From the NCBI GenBank assembly GCA_965223585.1, contig CBDCWW010000008.1:62001-126000 (forward strand): 64,000 bases of DNA, written 5' to 3'. A program made the position numbers and the translations under genes. This document shows positions 34,779-43,737 of this stretch, one piece after another (the first letter of the stretch is position 1; every line of letters starts with the position of its first letter). Under the pieces are notes generated by a model. It was not told where the DNA came from. It was given only the letters and a program-made list of their open reading frames with translations, and ran no database searches. Origin of the DNA: CBDCVN01 sp965223585 (lineage in GTDB: Bacteria > Deinococcota > Deinococci > Deinococcales > Trueperaceae).

Positions 34779-34939
34779 AGACTTGTTCAGAAATAAGCTA
34801 GCGTGCATTATAAAATGTACAATTGCCCAATTTAAAGCTCCGGAAATGCAAAATGTAACAGCTAAGTCTTAGCAAGGGTACGAATCTTTTATCTAATGAG
34901 TCAACTATTTGGTCCATCATTTTGTTTCCGAACAACTCT
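34779..34939. mobile_element. MITE copy 1 (161 bp)
   Basis: Identical by eye to 37020-37180. The ends are imperfect inverted repeats, AGACTTGTTCAGAAATAA and AGAGTTGTTCGGAAACAA. ATT flanks both sides (34776-34778 and 34940-34942), a 3-bp target duplication. It has no coding capacity. Confidence 0.85.
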
Positions 34940-34952
34940 ATTAGTTACCATG

Positions 34953-36241
34953 TAGGATGACCGGCGATATAAGTTGATTATTTGAGAATCAATTATCATA
35001 TGGGTAATGAACCCATATAGTGAGCAAGTTGAAAAACATATGCAAAGGTATTATGAATCTTTATCTGAAAAAGATAGACGACGCTATGCTGCTGTAGAAG
35101 CGGAGAAGCTAGGTCATGGTGGAATAACATATGTCAGTCAGTTGCTAAAGTGTAGCCCTAATACCATAAAAATAGGATTAGCAGAGCTTGACGATGAGCA
35201 AATCTTGTCCCAAACTAGAATTCGCCAAGAAGGTGGAGGACGTAAGTCTGTCATTGAAAATAACCAAGAGCTTGAGTTAGCTTTCTTGCAAATTATTGAT
35301 CAATATACTGCTGGCTCACCCATGGATCAAAAGATCAAATGGACCTATTTAAACCAGCGTGAATTAACTCAGTTTCTAAAAGAGCAAGGCTTTCAGATAA
35401 GTGAAAAACTGGTGGTTCAACTGCTTGAAAAACACAAATTTCGTAAACGTAAGGCAAAGAAAGTGATGAGTGCTAAGGAGTGCATAGATCGTGATGATCA
35501 ATTCAAGAATATTGCTAAATTAAAAGAAGATTATCAAACTGCTAGACAACCAGTTATTAGCATGGACAGTAAAAAAAAGAGCCTATAGGTGCTTTGTATA
35601 GAAACGGTAAAGTGTATAGCCAACAAGCAATAAAAGTTTATGATCATGATTTCTACTCTTTGGCTGAGGCAATAGCTATTCCTCATGGCATTTATGATTT
35701 AAGGTATAATCTTGGCTACATAACCATTAATACCAGTCATGACACCAGCGAGTTTGCTTGTGACTGTGTTCGTTTATGGTGGCAAAATCACGCAATTAAA
35801 CTCTATGCTCACAGCAAAAAATTGCTAATATTGTGTGACTGTGGAGGTAGCAATAATTCTCGACACTACATATTCAAAGAAGCACTACAAAATCTTGCCA
35901 ATGACCTTGGTTTATCCATACGTATAGCACATTATCCACCCTATAGTTCCAAGTATAATCCTATAGAACATCGTTTATTCCCTCATGTAACTCGTGCTTG
36001 CCAAGGAGTTATACTAGATTCCGTGGAAATCCTCAAGATGCTTATATCTAGAACAGAAACTAAAACAGGACTTAAGGTTTTTGTAAATGTCATAGATAAG
36101 CACTATAAGAAAGGGCAAAAAGCTGATGAAAATTTCAAACAGGCAATGCCCATTGTTTTTGATGATTTTTTACCATCTTGGAATTACACTGCTGTTCCCC
36201 AATAATTTTGAAATGCTCAAGTTATTTCGCCGACGATCCTA
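34953..36241 (+). mobile_element. ISAzo13-like insertion sequence, copy 1
   Basis: This 1289-bp element, identical by eye to 54207-55495, is bounded by TA on both sides and has inverted ends AGGATGACCGGCGATATAAG and AGGATCGTCGGCGAAATAAC. It lies between MITE copy 1 and the start of the PARIS cassette. Confidence 0.88.
35007..36205 (+). CDS. ISAzo13-family transposase, made by -1 frameshift (copy 1)
   Basis: Two frames, 35007-35588 and 35594-36205, together encode one ~400-residue DDE transposase. The first contains a helix-turn-helix front (LGHGGITYVSQLLKCSPNTI), IRQEGGGRKSVIEN and the first Asp in VISMDS; the second has YDHDFY, LLILCDCGGSNNSRHYIF (second Asp) and YPPYSSKYNPIEHRLF (Glu). They meet at a run of eight As followed by G, containing the A-AAA-AAG slippery heptamer; a -1 shift reads SKKKEPIGALYRNGKVYS. 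Both copies share this, so it is programmed rather than decay. The 'DTKKKE...GN' junction motif is typical of ISAzo13 members. Confidence 0.85.
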
Positions 36242-36344
36242 AATACCTTAAAATATATTCAAATTCTACCTTAATTTATAGATACATAATCCTTAATCAA
36301 ATTTTATAGAATCTTTACAATAGCCTATTTAACTAGTATTGAAC

Positions 36345-36457
36345 ACCTAACGCTACTAAGCTCAGGGGTGCTCACTTCTGCGTACTCCCCATTTAACTGA
36401 GTTCCATACTTGATTTGGCCACCCGTGTGAGCATCCCGCTGCAGCGGTGGGTTAGAC
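36345..36457 (-). other. attC-like site D
   Basis: 113 bases from ACCTAAC to GTTAGAC, with inner arms AAGCTCAGGGGTGCTCAC and GTGTGAGCATCCCGCTGCAG, which pair well. It separates the unknown cassette gene from the PARIS cassette. The first bases of the PARIS cassette next to it match part of the leader repeat (see findings). Confidence 0.85.
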
Positions 36458-36509
36458 AATGCCTTCACCAACACTAACTTGGGTTACAACTAAGTCATAA
36501 GTACGTTTG

Positions 36510-36986
36510 TTATGCCCTAAAATGACTCTTCACCTGCTTCCTAAGTTCGATAATTGCACCACGACGCCATAATGAACGAGGGTCATCTGAAGCATATTCC
36601 CAAAATATTGACTTAAGTATGTTACGAATCTGATAGTGGACAGGATCAAAAAAACCACTTGAACGCCCATTAGGGCCATCAACAATCCAACCTGAACAGG
36701 AGAATTCAATCAACACTATAATATTTCCCCTCACCCCAGTCATTTGGAAAGATGCTGTTGGTCGAGGAAGACATCTTTTCCTTGGAAAACACCATGAATT
36801 TGGATCTAGTAGTAAGCCTATGAATTGAGTGATAGTGTGTGTATCCATTTTACGTGGAGATGTCAACTGAACAGGATACCCTTCTGTTGAATAAGGGTCA
36901 ATAAGTTCACAAGTGCCAGTTGTCAAAGTGCTGATTGCACCAACTGTTGCTGACTTGAGAATTGTATTGATATCGTTATGTTGCAT
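36510..36986 (-). CDS. Hypothetical cassette protein (158 aa)
   Basis: I do not recognise this protein. It is soluble, without signal peptide. Notable stretches are TQFIGLLLDPNSWCFPRKRC, LPRPTASFQMTGVRGNIIVL, VDGPNGRSSGFFDPVHYQI and DPRSLWRRGAIIELRKQVK. The proline- and tryptophan-rich middle suggests a compact alpha/beta domain. It fits one cassette: the ATG is 20 bases after the GTTAGCC box of site E, and the stop lies 52 bases before site D. It is probably an accessory gene of unknown role. Confidence 0.6.
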   Translation of the reverse strand: MQHNDINTILKSATVGAISTLTTGTCELIDPYSTEGYPVQLTSPRKMDTHTITQFIGLLLDPNSWCFPRKRCLPRPTASFQMTGVRGNIIVLIEFSCSGWIVDGPNGRSSGFFDPVHYQIRNILKSIFWEYASDDPRSLWRRGAIIELRKQVKSHFRA

Positions 36987-37006
36987 GTACTTACGGGTTT
37001 ATAGGG

Positions 37007-37283
37007 GGCTAACGTCAATAGACTTGTTCAGAAATAAGCTAGCGTGCATTATAAAATGTACAATTGCCCAATTTAAAGCTCCGGAAATGCAAAATGTAAC
37101 AGCTAAGTCTTAGCAAGGGTACGAATCTTTTATCTAATGAGTCAACTATTTGGTCCATCATTTTGTTTCCGAACAACTCTAATAAGCTCAGGGGTGCTCA
37201 CTTCTACGTACACCTAATTTAACTGAGTTCTAGACTTGATTTGAGCCCTCGTGTGAGCATCCCACTGTAGCGTGCGGTTAGAC
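37007..37283 (-). other. attC-like site E, interrupted by MITE copy 2
   Basis: The two halves are 37007-37019 (GGCTAACGTCAAT) and 37181-37283 (ending GTTAGAC). Removing the 161-bp MITE and one AAT copy restores a normal ~113-bp site reading GGCTAACGTCAATAAGCTCA at its start. Confidence 0.85.
37020..37180. mobile_element. MITE copy 2 (161 bp), inside attC-like site E
   Basis: Same sequence and ends as the copy at 34779-34939. AAT at 37017-37019 is repeated at 37181-37183 as the target duplication. Confidence 0.87.
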
Positions 37284-37521
37284 AATGCCTTCACCAGCAC
37301 AAATTCCGATAACTACTAATTCTGTTGCCATTTTAAGATTTGCTCCCATAAGTTTTCCAACGATATTCATTCAACAACTTCTCCAAAATTACTTTGTAAC
37401 TACAGTAGACTAGTGTCTAGATAGGTCTTAATGTTTACTGCTGGTTGGACTCGAGCAATTTAAACAAAACCATCTTAAAAAACCTTGAGAACGAGTTAAT
37501 TCGCTCAAGTTAACAAAGTAA

Positions 37522-38373
37522 TTACTTTCCATATATTCTTAGTTTAGTCAAGTCTGACAAAGAGCTTACATCACTTACTTGCGTATTATAGAGGGAAAAC
37601 TCCTGCAAGTTAGTTAAGCCTGACAAAGAACTTATATCACTTACTTGCGTATAAGAGAGGTAAAGCTCCTGCAAGTTAGTTGAGCCTGACAGAGAACTTA
37701 TATCACTTACTGACGTATTATAAAGGGAAAGCCTCTGCAAATTAGTTAAGCTTGACAGAGAACTTATATCACTTACTGATGTGTGATTGAGGTAAAGCTC
37801 CTGCAAGTTAGTTAAGTCTGACAGAGAACTTATATCACTTACTGATGTGTGATTGAGGTAAAGCTGTTGTAAATTAGCAAACCATTCTGGAGACAAATTA
37901 ACAAAAAAACTATCCAACTCTTCCTGAGATTCTAAGTCGATTCTTTCAATTTCTAACAGGTGTCCAACAGTTAATACTTCATTTTCTTCTAATTTCAAAT
38001 GCCTAGCAATTAATTCTCTTTGCAAGGGTTCCTCTATATCAATATTCTGTTTGTAATTATTAGCATGACCTACAAGGAAATCATGTTTCTCTTTTATTGC
38101 CACATTAAGTAATTGAAGAGATTCTTTAGGAATTTTGCTTGTGGCGTTCAGAATACAATCTGCATCACGTATATCTTTTACAAAGCAAGTAACCGCCTCA
38201 AACATAGCTCCTAACACTAATCTTTCTTCAGTCTCTTGATATACAATTTTTTCTAAATAATTAACATGTTGAGAATGTGTTATAGAAGTTGTACAAAGTA
38301 TAAGAGTAAATAGTGTAATTATACCTAGTGGTATTTTTGTCCTTCTAGATGTAAGAAAAAATGTTAAAAACAC
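37522..38373 (-). CDS. Exported leucine-rich-repeat protein (cassette gene)
   Basis: A 283-residue protein with a hydrophobic N-terminus (IPLGIITLFTLILCTTSI) acting as signal peptide or anchor. Residues ~60-150 form a helical domain with a C-x(9)-DC pair. From about residue 160 come five to six 22-residue leucine-rich repeats of the internalin type, each containing TNLQELYLNHTSVSDISSLS with small changes. LRRs bind proteins. It is the first cassette behind the leader repeat, the position expected for the best-expressed or newest cassette. The start may be the GTG at 38373. Repeats are highly similar to one another at the DNA level. Confidence 0.75.
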   Translation of the reverse strand: MFLTFFLTSRRTKIPLGIITLFTLILCTTSITHSQHVNYLEKIVYQETEERLVLGAMFEAVTCFVKDIRDADCILNATSKIPKESLQLLNVAIKEKHDFLVGHANNYKQNIDIEEPLQRELIARHLKLEENEVLTVGHLLEIERIDLESQEELDSFFVNLSPEWFANLQQLYLNHTSVSDISSLSDLTNLQELYLNHTSVSDISSLSSLTNLQRLSLYNTSVSDISSLSGSTNLQELYLSYTQVSDISSLSGLTNLQEFSLYNTQVSDVSSLSDLTKLRIYGK

Positions 38374-38412
38374 AGCTTTTTGTCCAAATTCTTAGCACTC
38401 ACCAACGCAGCG

Positions 38413-38840
38413 TCTAACTAGTATTGAACACCTAAATAGGAATCTAATAATAAACAATTCACTACTTTTATATTTGATAAATCCCCGTGCCACATTCACA
38501 TACCTAAAATAAATAATTCTAAATCTAAACTGATTATTGCACCAAAAATGACTTTAAGTCAAATTTAATAGGCCAATTTGGGAAATAAACCAAATATATA
38601 CCCCAAATTAGGGGTCATAAATATATTATAAGGACATTAGTGTCTTTTGATTTTTTTAATAGGACAATATTGGGATTAAGTTCAATATTTTGCCACTTTT
38701 GGGGTATAACACTTTAAATTTAATTGGACTTAGTGTTTGATATGTAGATCTAGAAGCAAAAATTGCCACCTTAATTATTATTATTTATGAGCAATTACAC
38801 CTAATTGAAATGGGAATAAAAATGTCAAAACCAAAACTCT
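38413..38840 (-). promoter_or_regulatory. Leader repeat copy 1: candidate attI/Pc region of array 1
   Basis: About 428 bases match 59070-59498 with roughly 85-88% identity by eye. On the minus strand it ends at AATACTAGTTAGAC, and similarity stops right after GTTAGA, where integron recombination would occur. It is noncoding. A conserved promoter-like pair, TTGACT and AATAAT with 18-base spacing, lies at 38533-38562 facing the cassettes. No integrase gene adjoins it. Confidence 0.6.
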
Positions 38841-38877
38841 GTAGGCGTATCTCTAATCGTGATAGAGTGATTCACAA

Positions 38878-39726
38878 ATGGAAATCATATCTCTATTACA
38901 AAGTTTCGCCACTCCTTGGCTAGATAATTTTTTTCTGCTAGTTACCCATATTGGTTCAGAGCAAGTCTTTATTTGTCTCCTTGTTACCCTTTACCTAGCT
39001 TTTGATAGCCGCATTGCCCAACGCCTTGGCATTTACTCCCTACTGGGGTACTATCTTAATTTTCATTTAAAAGGTTTGTTTAATACTCCAAGGCCTTTTG
39101 AGATTGACCCAAGTGTGTTACGCAGTGAAGCAGCAGGTGAAACAGGCCTTGGCGCAGGTATTCCTAGCGGTCATGCTCAAGCTGCTATAACCTTTTGGGG
39201 ACTTCTTGCTTTTTATTTTCGTAAAAGTTGGCTTTATCCTCTGTGTGCACTTATTATTATCCTTATTTCTTTAAGTCGTATTTACTTAGGGGTTCATTTT
39301 CCTATAGATGTCTTAGTTGGGCTCCTTATAGGAAGTATGATTGTTGCCTTTGCACTTGCCTTTGATTACTATACACGCAACCTTTCTATAAATAAAATAC
39401 TTTTGCTTTTTCTAGGCATAACTTTACCTTTTTTACTGCACTTGTTTTTACCTACAGTAGGCTCAGAACAGCTCTTAGGGTCACTAGCTGCTTTTATTAC
39501 TGGACCTAGTATTTTAAAACATCGCACTGATGGAGCTGTTGTACCAAGGATTATAACTGCTTTGTTGGGTTTAGTGTTGGTATTTGGTGTACTTATTGGC
39601 TCGAGCTTATTCATCCCTGAAAATATAAAATCCAATACTTATTTTGGATTTTTCCGTTACCTTATAATTGGCTATACAGCTACATTGCTAGCCCCTTGGC
39701 TAGCAAAGCGTGTTGGCCTTAGGTAA
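38878..39726 (+). CDS. PAP2-family membrane phosphatase
   Basis: A 282-residue polytopic protein with the three phosphatase motifs: K-x(6)-RP in LKGLFNTPRPFE (about residues 65-76), PSGHAQAA near 98-105, and SRIYLGVHFPIDVLVG near 139-154. About seven or eight membrane helices are evident. PAP2 enzymes hydrolyse lipid phosphates such as phosphatidic acid or undecaprenyl pyrophosphate; the long N-terminal helix LLQSFATPWLDNFFLLVT is typical of the latter type. It sits just beyond the leader of array 1 on the opposite strand, so its promoter probably lies in or next to the leader repeat. Confidence 0.85.
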   Translation: MEIISLLQSFATPWLDNFFLLVTHIGSEQVFICLLVTLYLAFDSRIAQRLGIYSLLGYYLNFHLKGLFNTPRPFEIDPSVLRSEAAGETGLGAGIPSGHAQAAITFWGLLAFYFRKSWLYPLCALIIILISLSRIYLGVHFPIDVLVGLLIGSMIVAFALAFDYYTRNLSINKILLLFLGITLPFLLHLFLPTVGSEQLLGSLAAFITGPSILKHRTDGAVVPRIITALLGLVLVFGVLIGSSLFIPENIKSNTYFGFFRYLIIGYTATLLAPWLAKRVGLR

Positions 39727-39809
39727 AATAACAAAAATACTTGTAATGTTTATGTAATAGCTATTTTCTTAAATTTGATTAGGATTATTTAATGTAGGTA
39801 TGAGCACAC

Positions 39810-40976
39810 ATGAGTCTAAAATCACATAGAAATTTAGAAACTTTCAAATACCAAACTGATCTTGGGTGGTCTTGTAACAATTTCCCAGACTTGGATTCAG
39901 ATAATACCTTAGTCCTTATTTTTGGTGCTAAGGAATTTGTTGATTCTCCAAAAGCTATTTCAGAAGTTGTCCAAGCTTTTCCAAAATCGCACATTCTCGG
40001 TTGCTCTACAGCTGGTGAAATCTTTGGCTGTAATGTGGAAGATAAATCCCTTTCTGTAGGAGTTATGCGTTTTAATCATACACGTTTAAAAACAGTTTAT
40101 GCCTATGCAAAATCAGCTAATGACTCTTATGAGTCAGGTAAAAGTATTGCTGAAAGATTAATGCAGATGGATGGTTCTGATTTACGTGGAGTTATGATTC
40201 TTTCTGATGGTTCTAATGTTAATGGTAGTGAGCTAATTCGTGGGCTTAATTCCATTTTGCCTGACTCTGTAGTTGTTACAGGAGGCCTTGCTGGTGATGG
40301 CGATCGCTTTGAGAAAACTTGGGTTTTGAAAGAGAAAATCCCTCAATTCGGTATCATTTCAGCTATAGGTTTTTATGGTGGGCGCATTAAACTCCACCAT
40401 GGTTCAAAAGGTGGCTGGGATATTTTTGGTATAGAAAGACGTGTGACTCGATCAAAGGCCAATGTCTTGTATGAATTAGATAGGAAGCCTGCTCTAGAGC
40501 TTTACAAAAAATACTTAGGTGATAGGGCAGCAGACTTACCAGCTTCAGCTTTACTTTTCCCTTTATCGATAAGGCTAAATCCTAATGATGAGAAACAAGT
40601 AGTACGTACAGTACTGAACATCAATGAGGAAGAGGGATCTATGACCTTTGCAGGTGATGTTCCTGAGGGAGCTATGGTTCAGTTAATGAAGGCAAATTTT
40701 GATAGACTCATTGATGGAGCTACTGAGGCAGCTATTATGTCACTTAAAGAAGGCGGTTTCACAGGTGAGCGACTTTGTGTTGCCATTAGTTGTGTAGGAA
40801 GACGCCTTGTTTTAGGACAGCGTTCTGAAGAAGAGCTTGAAGCAACTTTAGATGTTCTACCTCAAAACACGAAGCAAATAGGCTTTTACTCTTATGGAGA
40901 GATTTCTCCTTATGCTTCTGGACATTGTGACTTACACAATCAAACCATGACATTAACGGTTATTTATGAATGCTGA
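39810..40976 (+). CDS. FIST-domain sensory protein
   Basis: A 388-residue protein with FIST N (about 30-220; LVLIFGAKEFVDSPKAISEV, HILGCSTAGEI, RGVMILSDGSNVNGSELIRG, VVTGGLAGDGDRFEKTWVL) and FIST C (about 240-375; ending KQIGFYSYGEISPYASGHCD). FIST domains are proposed small-ligand sensors found beside chemotaxis and cyclic-di-GMP genes. The stop overlaps the start of the next gene, a PAS-GGDEF-EAL protein, by 11 bases, so the two form an operon and FIST probably feeds information into cyclic-di-GMP turnover. Confidence 0.88.
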   Translation: MSLKSHRNLETFKYQTDLGWSCNNFPDLDSDNTLVLIFGAKEFVDSPKAISEVVQAFPKSHILGCSTAGEIFGCNVEDKSLSVGVMRFNHTRLKTVYAYAKSANDSYESGKSIAERLMQMDGSDLRGVMILSDGSNVNGSELIRGLNSILPDSVVVTGGLAGDGDRFEKTWVLKEKIPQFGIISAIGFYGGRIKLHHGSKGGWDIFGIERRVTRSKANVLYELDRKPALELYKKYLGDRAADLPASALLFPLSIRLNPNDEKQVVRTVLNINEEEGSMTFAGDVPEGAMVQLMKANFDRLIDGATEAAIMSLKEGGFTGERLCVAISCVGRRLVLGQRSEEELEATLDVLPQNTKQIGFYSYGEISPYASGHCDLHNQTMTLTVIYEC

Positions 40977-43377
40977 GCAAGATCAACAATTTCACCCTAT
41001 TCTAAAACGCCAGCTTAAAAAGCTTGGTTTGAGTGCTGCAAGTGCGCCTAGTAAAGAAACTTGGCAAGATTTTTTGGTTTATACTAATTCAGCTTACCAA
41101 GAGGGAGATAAAGACAGGAATTTACTCGAGCATTCCTTAGACATTTCATCTCAAGAAATGCAGGAACTTTTTGAACAGTTGCAAAAATCTTCTGAGTCAC
41201 GTATAGCTCAGGAGAGGAATAAGCTCGAGGCCGTAATAAATTCCCTTGGTGAAGGGCTTTGTGCTCTAGATAAAAAAGGTTATTTGTTATTTATCAATCC
41301 TAGAGGAGAGGCACTTTTAGGCTGGCAAGCAAATGAACTTCAGGGTAGGTCATTTGTCGAGGCAACACAAATAGACATAGCTTGTGAAATAACTGAGAAT
41401 CCATCAACAAAATCTATCCTCGATCATATACGTGAAGGTAAGTATTACTATAATGATGATGCTTACATGCTGCGTAAAGATGGCACTCACTTTTCTGCGT
41501 CTTTTACCCTTAATCCCCTTGCTGACTATGGTGCAGTATTAGTTTTTCGTGATATTTCAGAGCGTAAAGAATCAGAGAGGAAATTGCTAGCAAGTGAGGC
41601 AAAATTTAGAACTGTTGTAGAAAATTCCTTAGATGGTATTTGCGAACTTGCACCGGATGGGACTTTTAAATATCTTAATCCCATTTTAAGACAAGCCATA
41701 GGTGATTTGAATTGGCAAGAAAGAAACTTCTTATCCTTTATTCATCCTCGTGATCGCGATTTAGCTAAGCATGCCTTTGAAGATGTTTTAGCAGGAAAAA
41801 AGGGACGGCTTGAGGTACGTACTCTTAGAACCAAATCTTTACCAACAGCTTACCTAGACGTTTCTATTTCCCCTGAATATAAAGAGGGCAAAATTGTGGG
41901 GGCTTATGTGTTTACTCGTGACATAACTCAGGAAAAGTATATGGGAGAGGCTTTGTATAAAGCAAGAAATGGCTTGGAAGAACGTGTAAAAGAACGTACG
42001 CTTGAACTAGAAGATGCTAAAGGCAAGCTAGAAGAGGTTAATGAACGACTTGCACACGACAGTTCGCATGATGCTCTTACTAATATACCTAACCGCAAAT
42101 TTTTCATGGAGAAACTCGCACATACTCTTACTCATTATAAGGCTAATGATGGCAAAAGTTTTGCCGTACTTTTTTTGGACCTTGACCGCTTTAAGTTTGT
42201 CAATGACAGTTTAGGGCATCCCGCAGGAGACAAATTACTTGTCGCCATTAGCAAGCGTTTAGCTACTTGTTTAAGGCCTTATGATACTGTAGCTCGTTTA
42301 GGTGGTGATGAGTTCACTCTACTTTTAACGGGAATTGATGATGTCAACGGTGCTATTAACATTGCTAATCGCATTCAAAAGATATTTTTGCATCCTTTTC
42401 AAATAGATGGGCACAAAATCCAAACCTCGGCCAGTATAGGTATTGTATTTTATAAAGAAGATTATCTAAATCCTGAAGATATGTTGCGTGATGCAGATAT
42501 TGCTATGTACTGTGCTAAAGAGCTAGGCAAATCTTGCTATGCTGTTTTTAATGAGAGCATGCGTGAAAACGCTATTACTCAAATGACTCTTGAAAATAAT
42601 TTACGTGGAGCGATAGAAAGAAAAGAACTGCAGGTCTTTTATCAACCTATAATGACAGCAGAAAGTCGAGAGCTTACAGGTTTTGAAGCGTTGGTTCGTT
42701 GGAATCATCCTAAATATGGCATTATTGCACCTGTAGATTTTATTGATTTAGCTGAGGAAACTAGTCTTATTGTTAACATTGATCGTTGGGTATTGCATGA
42801 AGCATGCCAACAAATGAGCATTTGGCAAAAGAACTATGCTACAAAGTCACCATTACAGCTAAATGTTAATATATCGAGCCGCCAATTTGCCCATCCTGGT
42901 TTTGTAGAATATATTGATAGAGTCATCAGTAAAACGGGTTTTGATCCTTGTAATCTTAGGCTCGAGATTACTGAAAGTATGCTTGTAAGCCAATCTAAAA
43001 CTGTTGAAAGTGCTATAGAAGACCTTAAGCAAAGAGGCATTCAACTTCATATTGATGATTTTGGTACAGGTTATTCTTCACTAGGTTACTTGCAGCGCTT
43101 TCCTGTTGACGCTCTAAAAATTGATCGTTCTTTTGTTAAAGAAATCGCCCAAAATAATGAAAGTAACGAACTAGTAAAAACTATTATTCTTATGGCTAAA
43201 AATTTAGGGATTAAAGTAGTTGCAGAAGGCGTAGAAACCAATGCACAGCTAAATAATCTTAAAGCTTTAGGTTGCGGACATGTTCAAGGATACCTATTTT
43301 CTAAACCTATATCTTCTGCTGAAGTAGAGACTTTTCTAGAGCAAATGGAACCAAGTCTTGTAACTGTATCATTCTAA
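40966..43377 (+). CDS. PAS-PAS-GGDEF-EAL cyclic-di-GMP protein
   Basis: An 803-residue soluble protein. Two PAS domains (about 85-200 and 205-330; ISERKESERKLLASEAKFRT lies between them) precede a coiled coil (ERVKERTLELEDAKGKLEEV, about 340-360), a GGDEF domain with intact RLGGDEFTLLL (about 443-453) and inhibitory-site region, and an EAL domain with EALVRWNHP, NISSRQFAHPGF, EITESML, IDDFGTGYSS and ALKIDRSFVK. Both the cyclase and phosphodiesterase signatures look catalytically complete, so it may make and degrade cyclic-di-GMP under PAS/FIST control. It is co-transcribed with the FIST gene. Confidence 0.92.
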   Translation: MNAEQDQQFHPILKRQLKKLGLSAASAPSKETWQDFLVYTNSAYQEGDKDRNLLEHSLDISSQEMQELFEQLQKSSESRIAQERNKLEAVINSLGEGLCALDKKGYLLFINPRGEALLGWQANELQGRSFVEATQIDIACEITENPSTKSILDHIREGKYYYNDDAYMLRKDGTHFSASFTLNPLADYGAVLVFRDISERKESERKLLASEAKFRTVVENSLDGICELAPDGTFKYLNPILRQAIGDLNWQERNFLSFIHPRDRDLAKHAFEDVLAGKKGRLEVRTLRTKSLPTAYLDVSISPEYKEGKIVGAYVFTRDITQEKYMGEALYKARNGLEERVKERTLELEDAKGKLEEVNERLAHDSSHDALTNIPNRKFFMEKLAHTLTHYKANDGKSFAVLFLDLDRFKFVNDSLGHPAGDKLLVAISKRLATCLRPYDTVARLGGDEFTLLLTGIDDVNGAINIANRIQKIFLHPFQIDGHKIQTSASIGIVFYKEDYLNPEDMLRDADIAMYCAKELGKSCYAVFNESMRENAITQMTLENNLRGAIERKELQVFYQPIMTAESRELTGFEALVRWNHPKYGIIAPVDFIDLAEETSLIVNIDRWVLHEACQQMSIWQKNYATKSPLQLNVNISSRQFAHPGFVEYIDRVISKTGFDPCNLRLEITESMLVSQSKTVESAIEDLKQRGIQLHIDDFGTGYSSLGYLQRFPVDALKIDRSFVKEIAQNNESNELVKTIILMAKNLGIKVVAEGVETNAQLNNLKALGCGHVQGYLFSKPISSAEVETFLEQMEPSLVTVSF

Positions 43378-43578
43378 CTGTGGTTAGATTCCAACTTTCC
43401 CTAGGTCCTTTGTATATTATGTTAAATAAAATGATTTTTTGAAAATAAGATAAGGGGGATTGATAGTAGCATTTATGAATTTTTATTTTTCGCAACTACA
43501 ATCTAGTATATGCTTAGATAAGCAATGCGTTTAATATCTGCACTGTTAGATAAATAGCTTTATAATAATCTTTTGCCA

Positions 43579-43737
43579 ATGCTTAAAACTATATATCATT
43601 GCTCTGGCGTTGAAAATTATTTGCGCTATCTTGATGGTCATAGAGTTGGAAAACAGCCTTTTTACCATCAAATGATAGATAGACTTATGCGTTTGCGCTC
43701 TATGTCAACTGACAATACCCGCGCCTGTACTTTTTGA
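43579..43737 (+). CDS. Possible small ORF (52 aa)
   Basis: A short frame begins MLKTIYHCSGVENYLRYLDG and continues HRVGKQPFYHQMIDRLMRLR, partly antisense to the last 70 bases of tex. It is protein-like but lacks a clear ribosome binding site and I do not recognise it. The rest of 43378-43667 holds nothing I can name. Confidence 0.25.
   Translation: MLKTIYHCSGVENYLRYLDGHRVGKQPFYHQMIDRLMRLRSMSTDNTRACTF

Larger units (their letters stand above)
29959..38418 (-). mobile_element. Cassette array 1: integron-like attC cluster without integrase
   Basis: Five related attC-like sites (A-E) separate five minus-strand cassettes, in order from the leader: leucine-rich-repeat gene, unknown gene, PARIS pair, predicted nuclease, FRG gene. 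Each site begins with a RYYYAAC-like box and ends with GTTRRRY. A leader repeat at 38413-38840 marks the proximal end. No intI gene is present. CTCGAG, abundant in flanking genes, occurs only once here. Confidence 0.8.

Noticed and set aside
35007..36205. Transposase treated as a decayed pseudogene because it is split into two frames
   Set aside because: Both copies are identical and the break lies at a classical slippery A-run, so programmed frameshifting fits better.
37580..37870. Regular ~66-base repeats resembling a CRISPR array
   Set aside because: They are the coding DNA of 22-residue leucine-rich repeats in one open frame, with no distinct repeat-spacer structure and no cas genes nearby.
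38413..38840. Leader repeat as a remnant of an integron integrase gene
   Set aside because: All frames contain many stops in both copies and no tyrosine-recombinase motif is visible.
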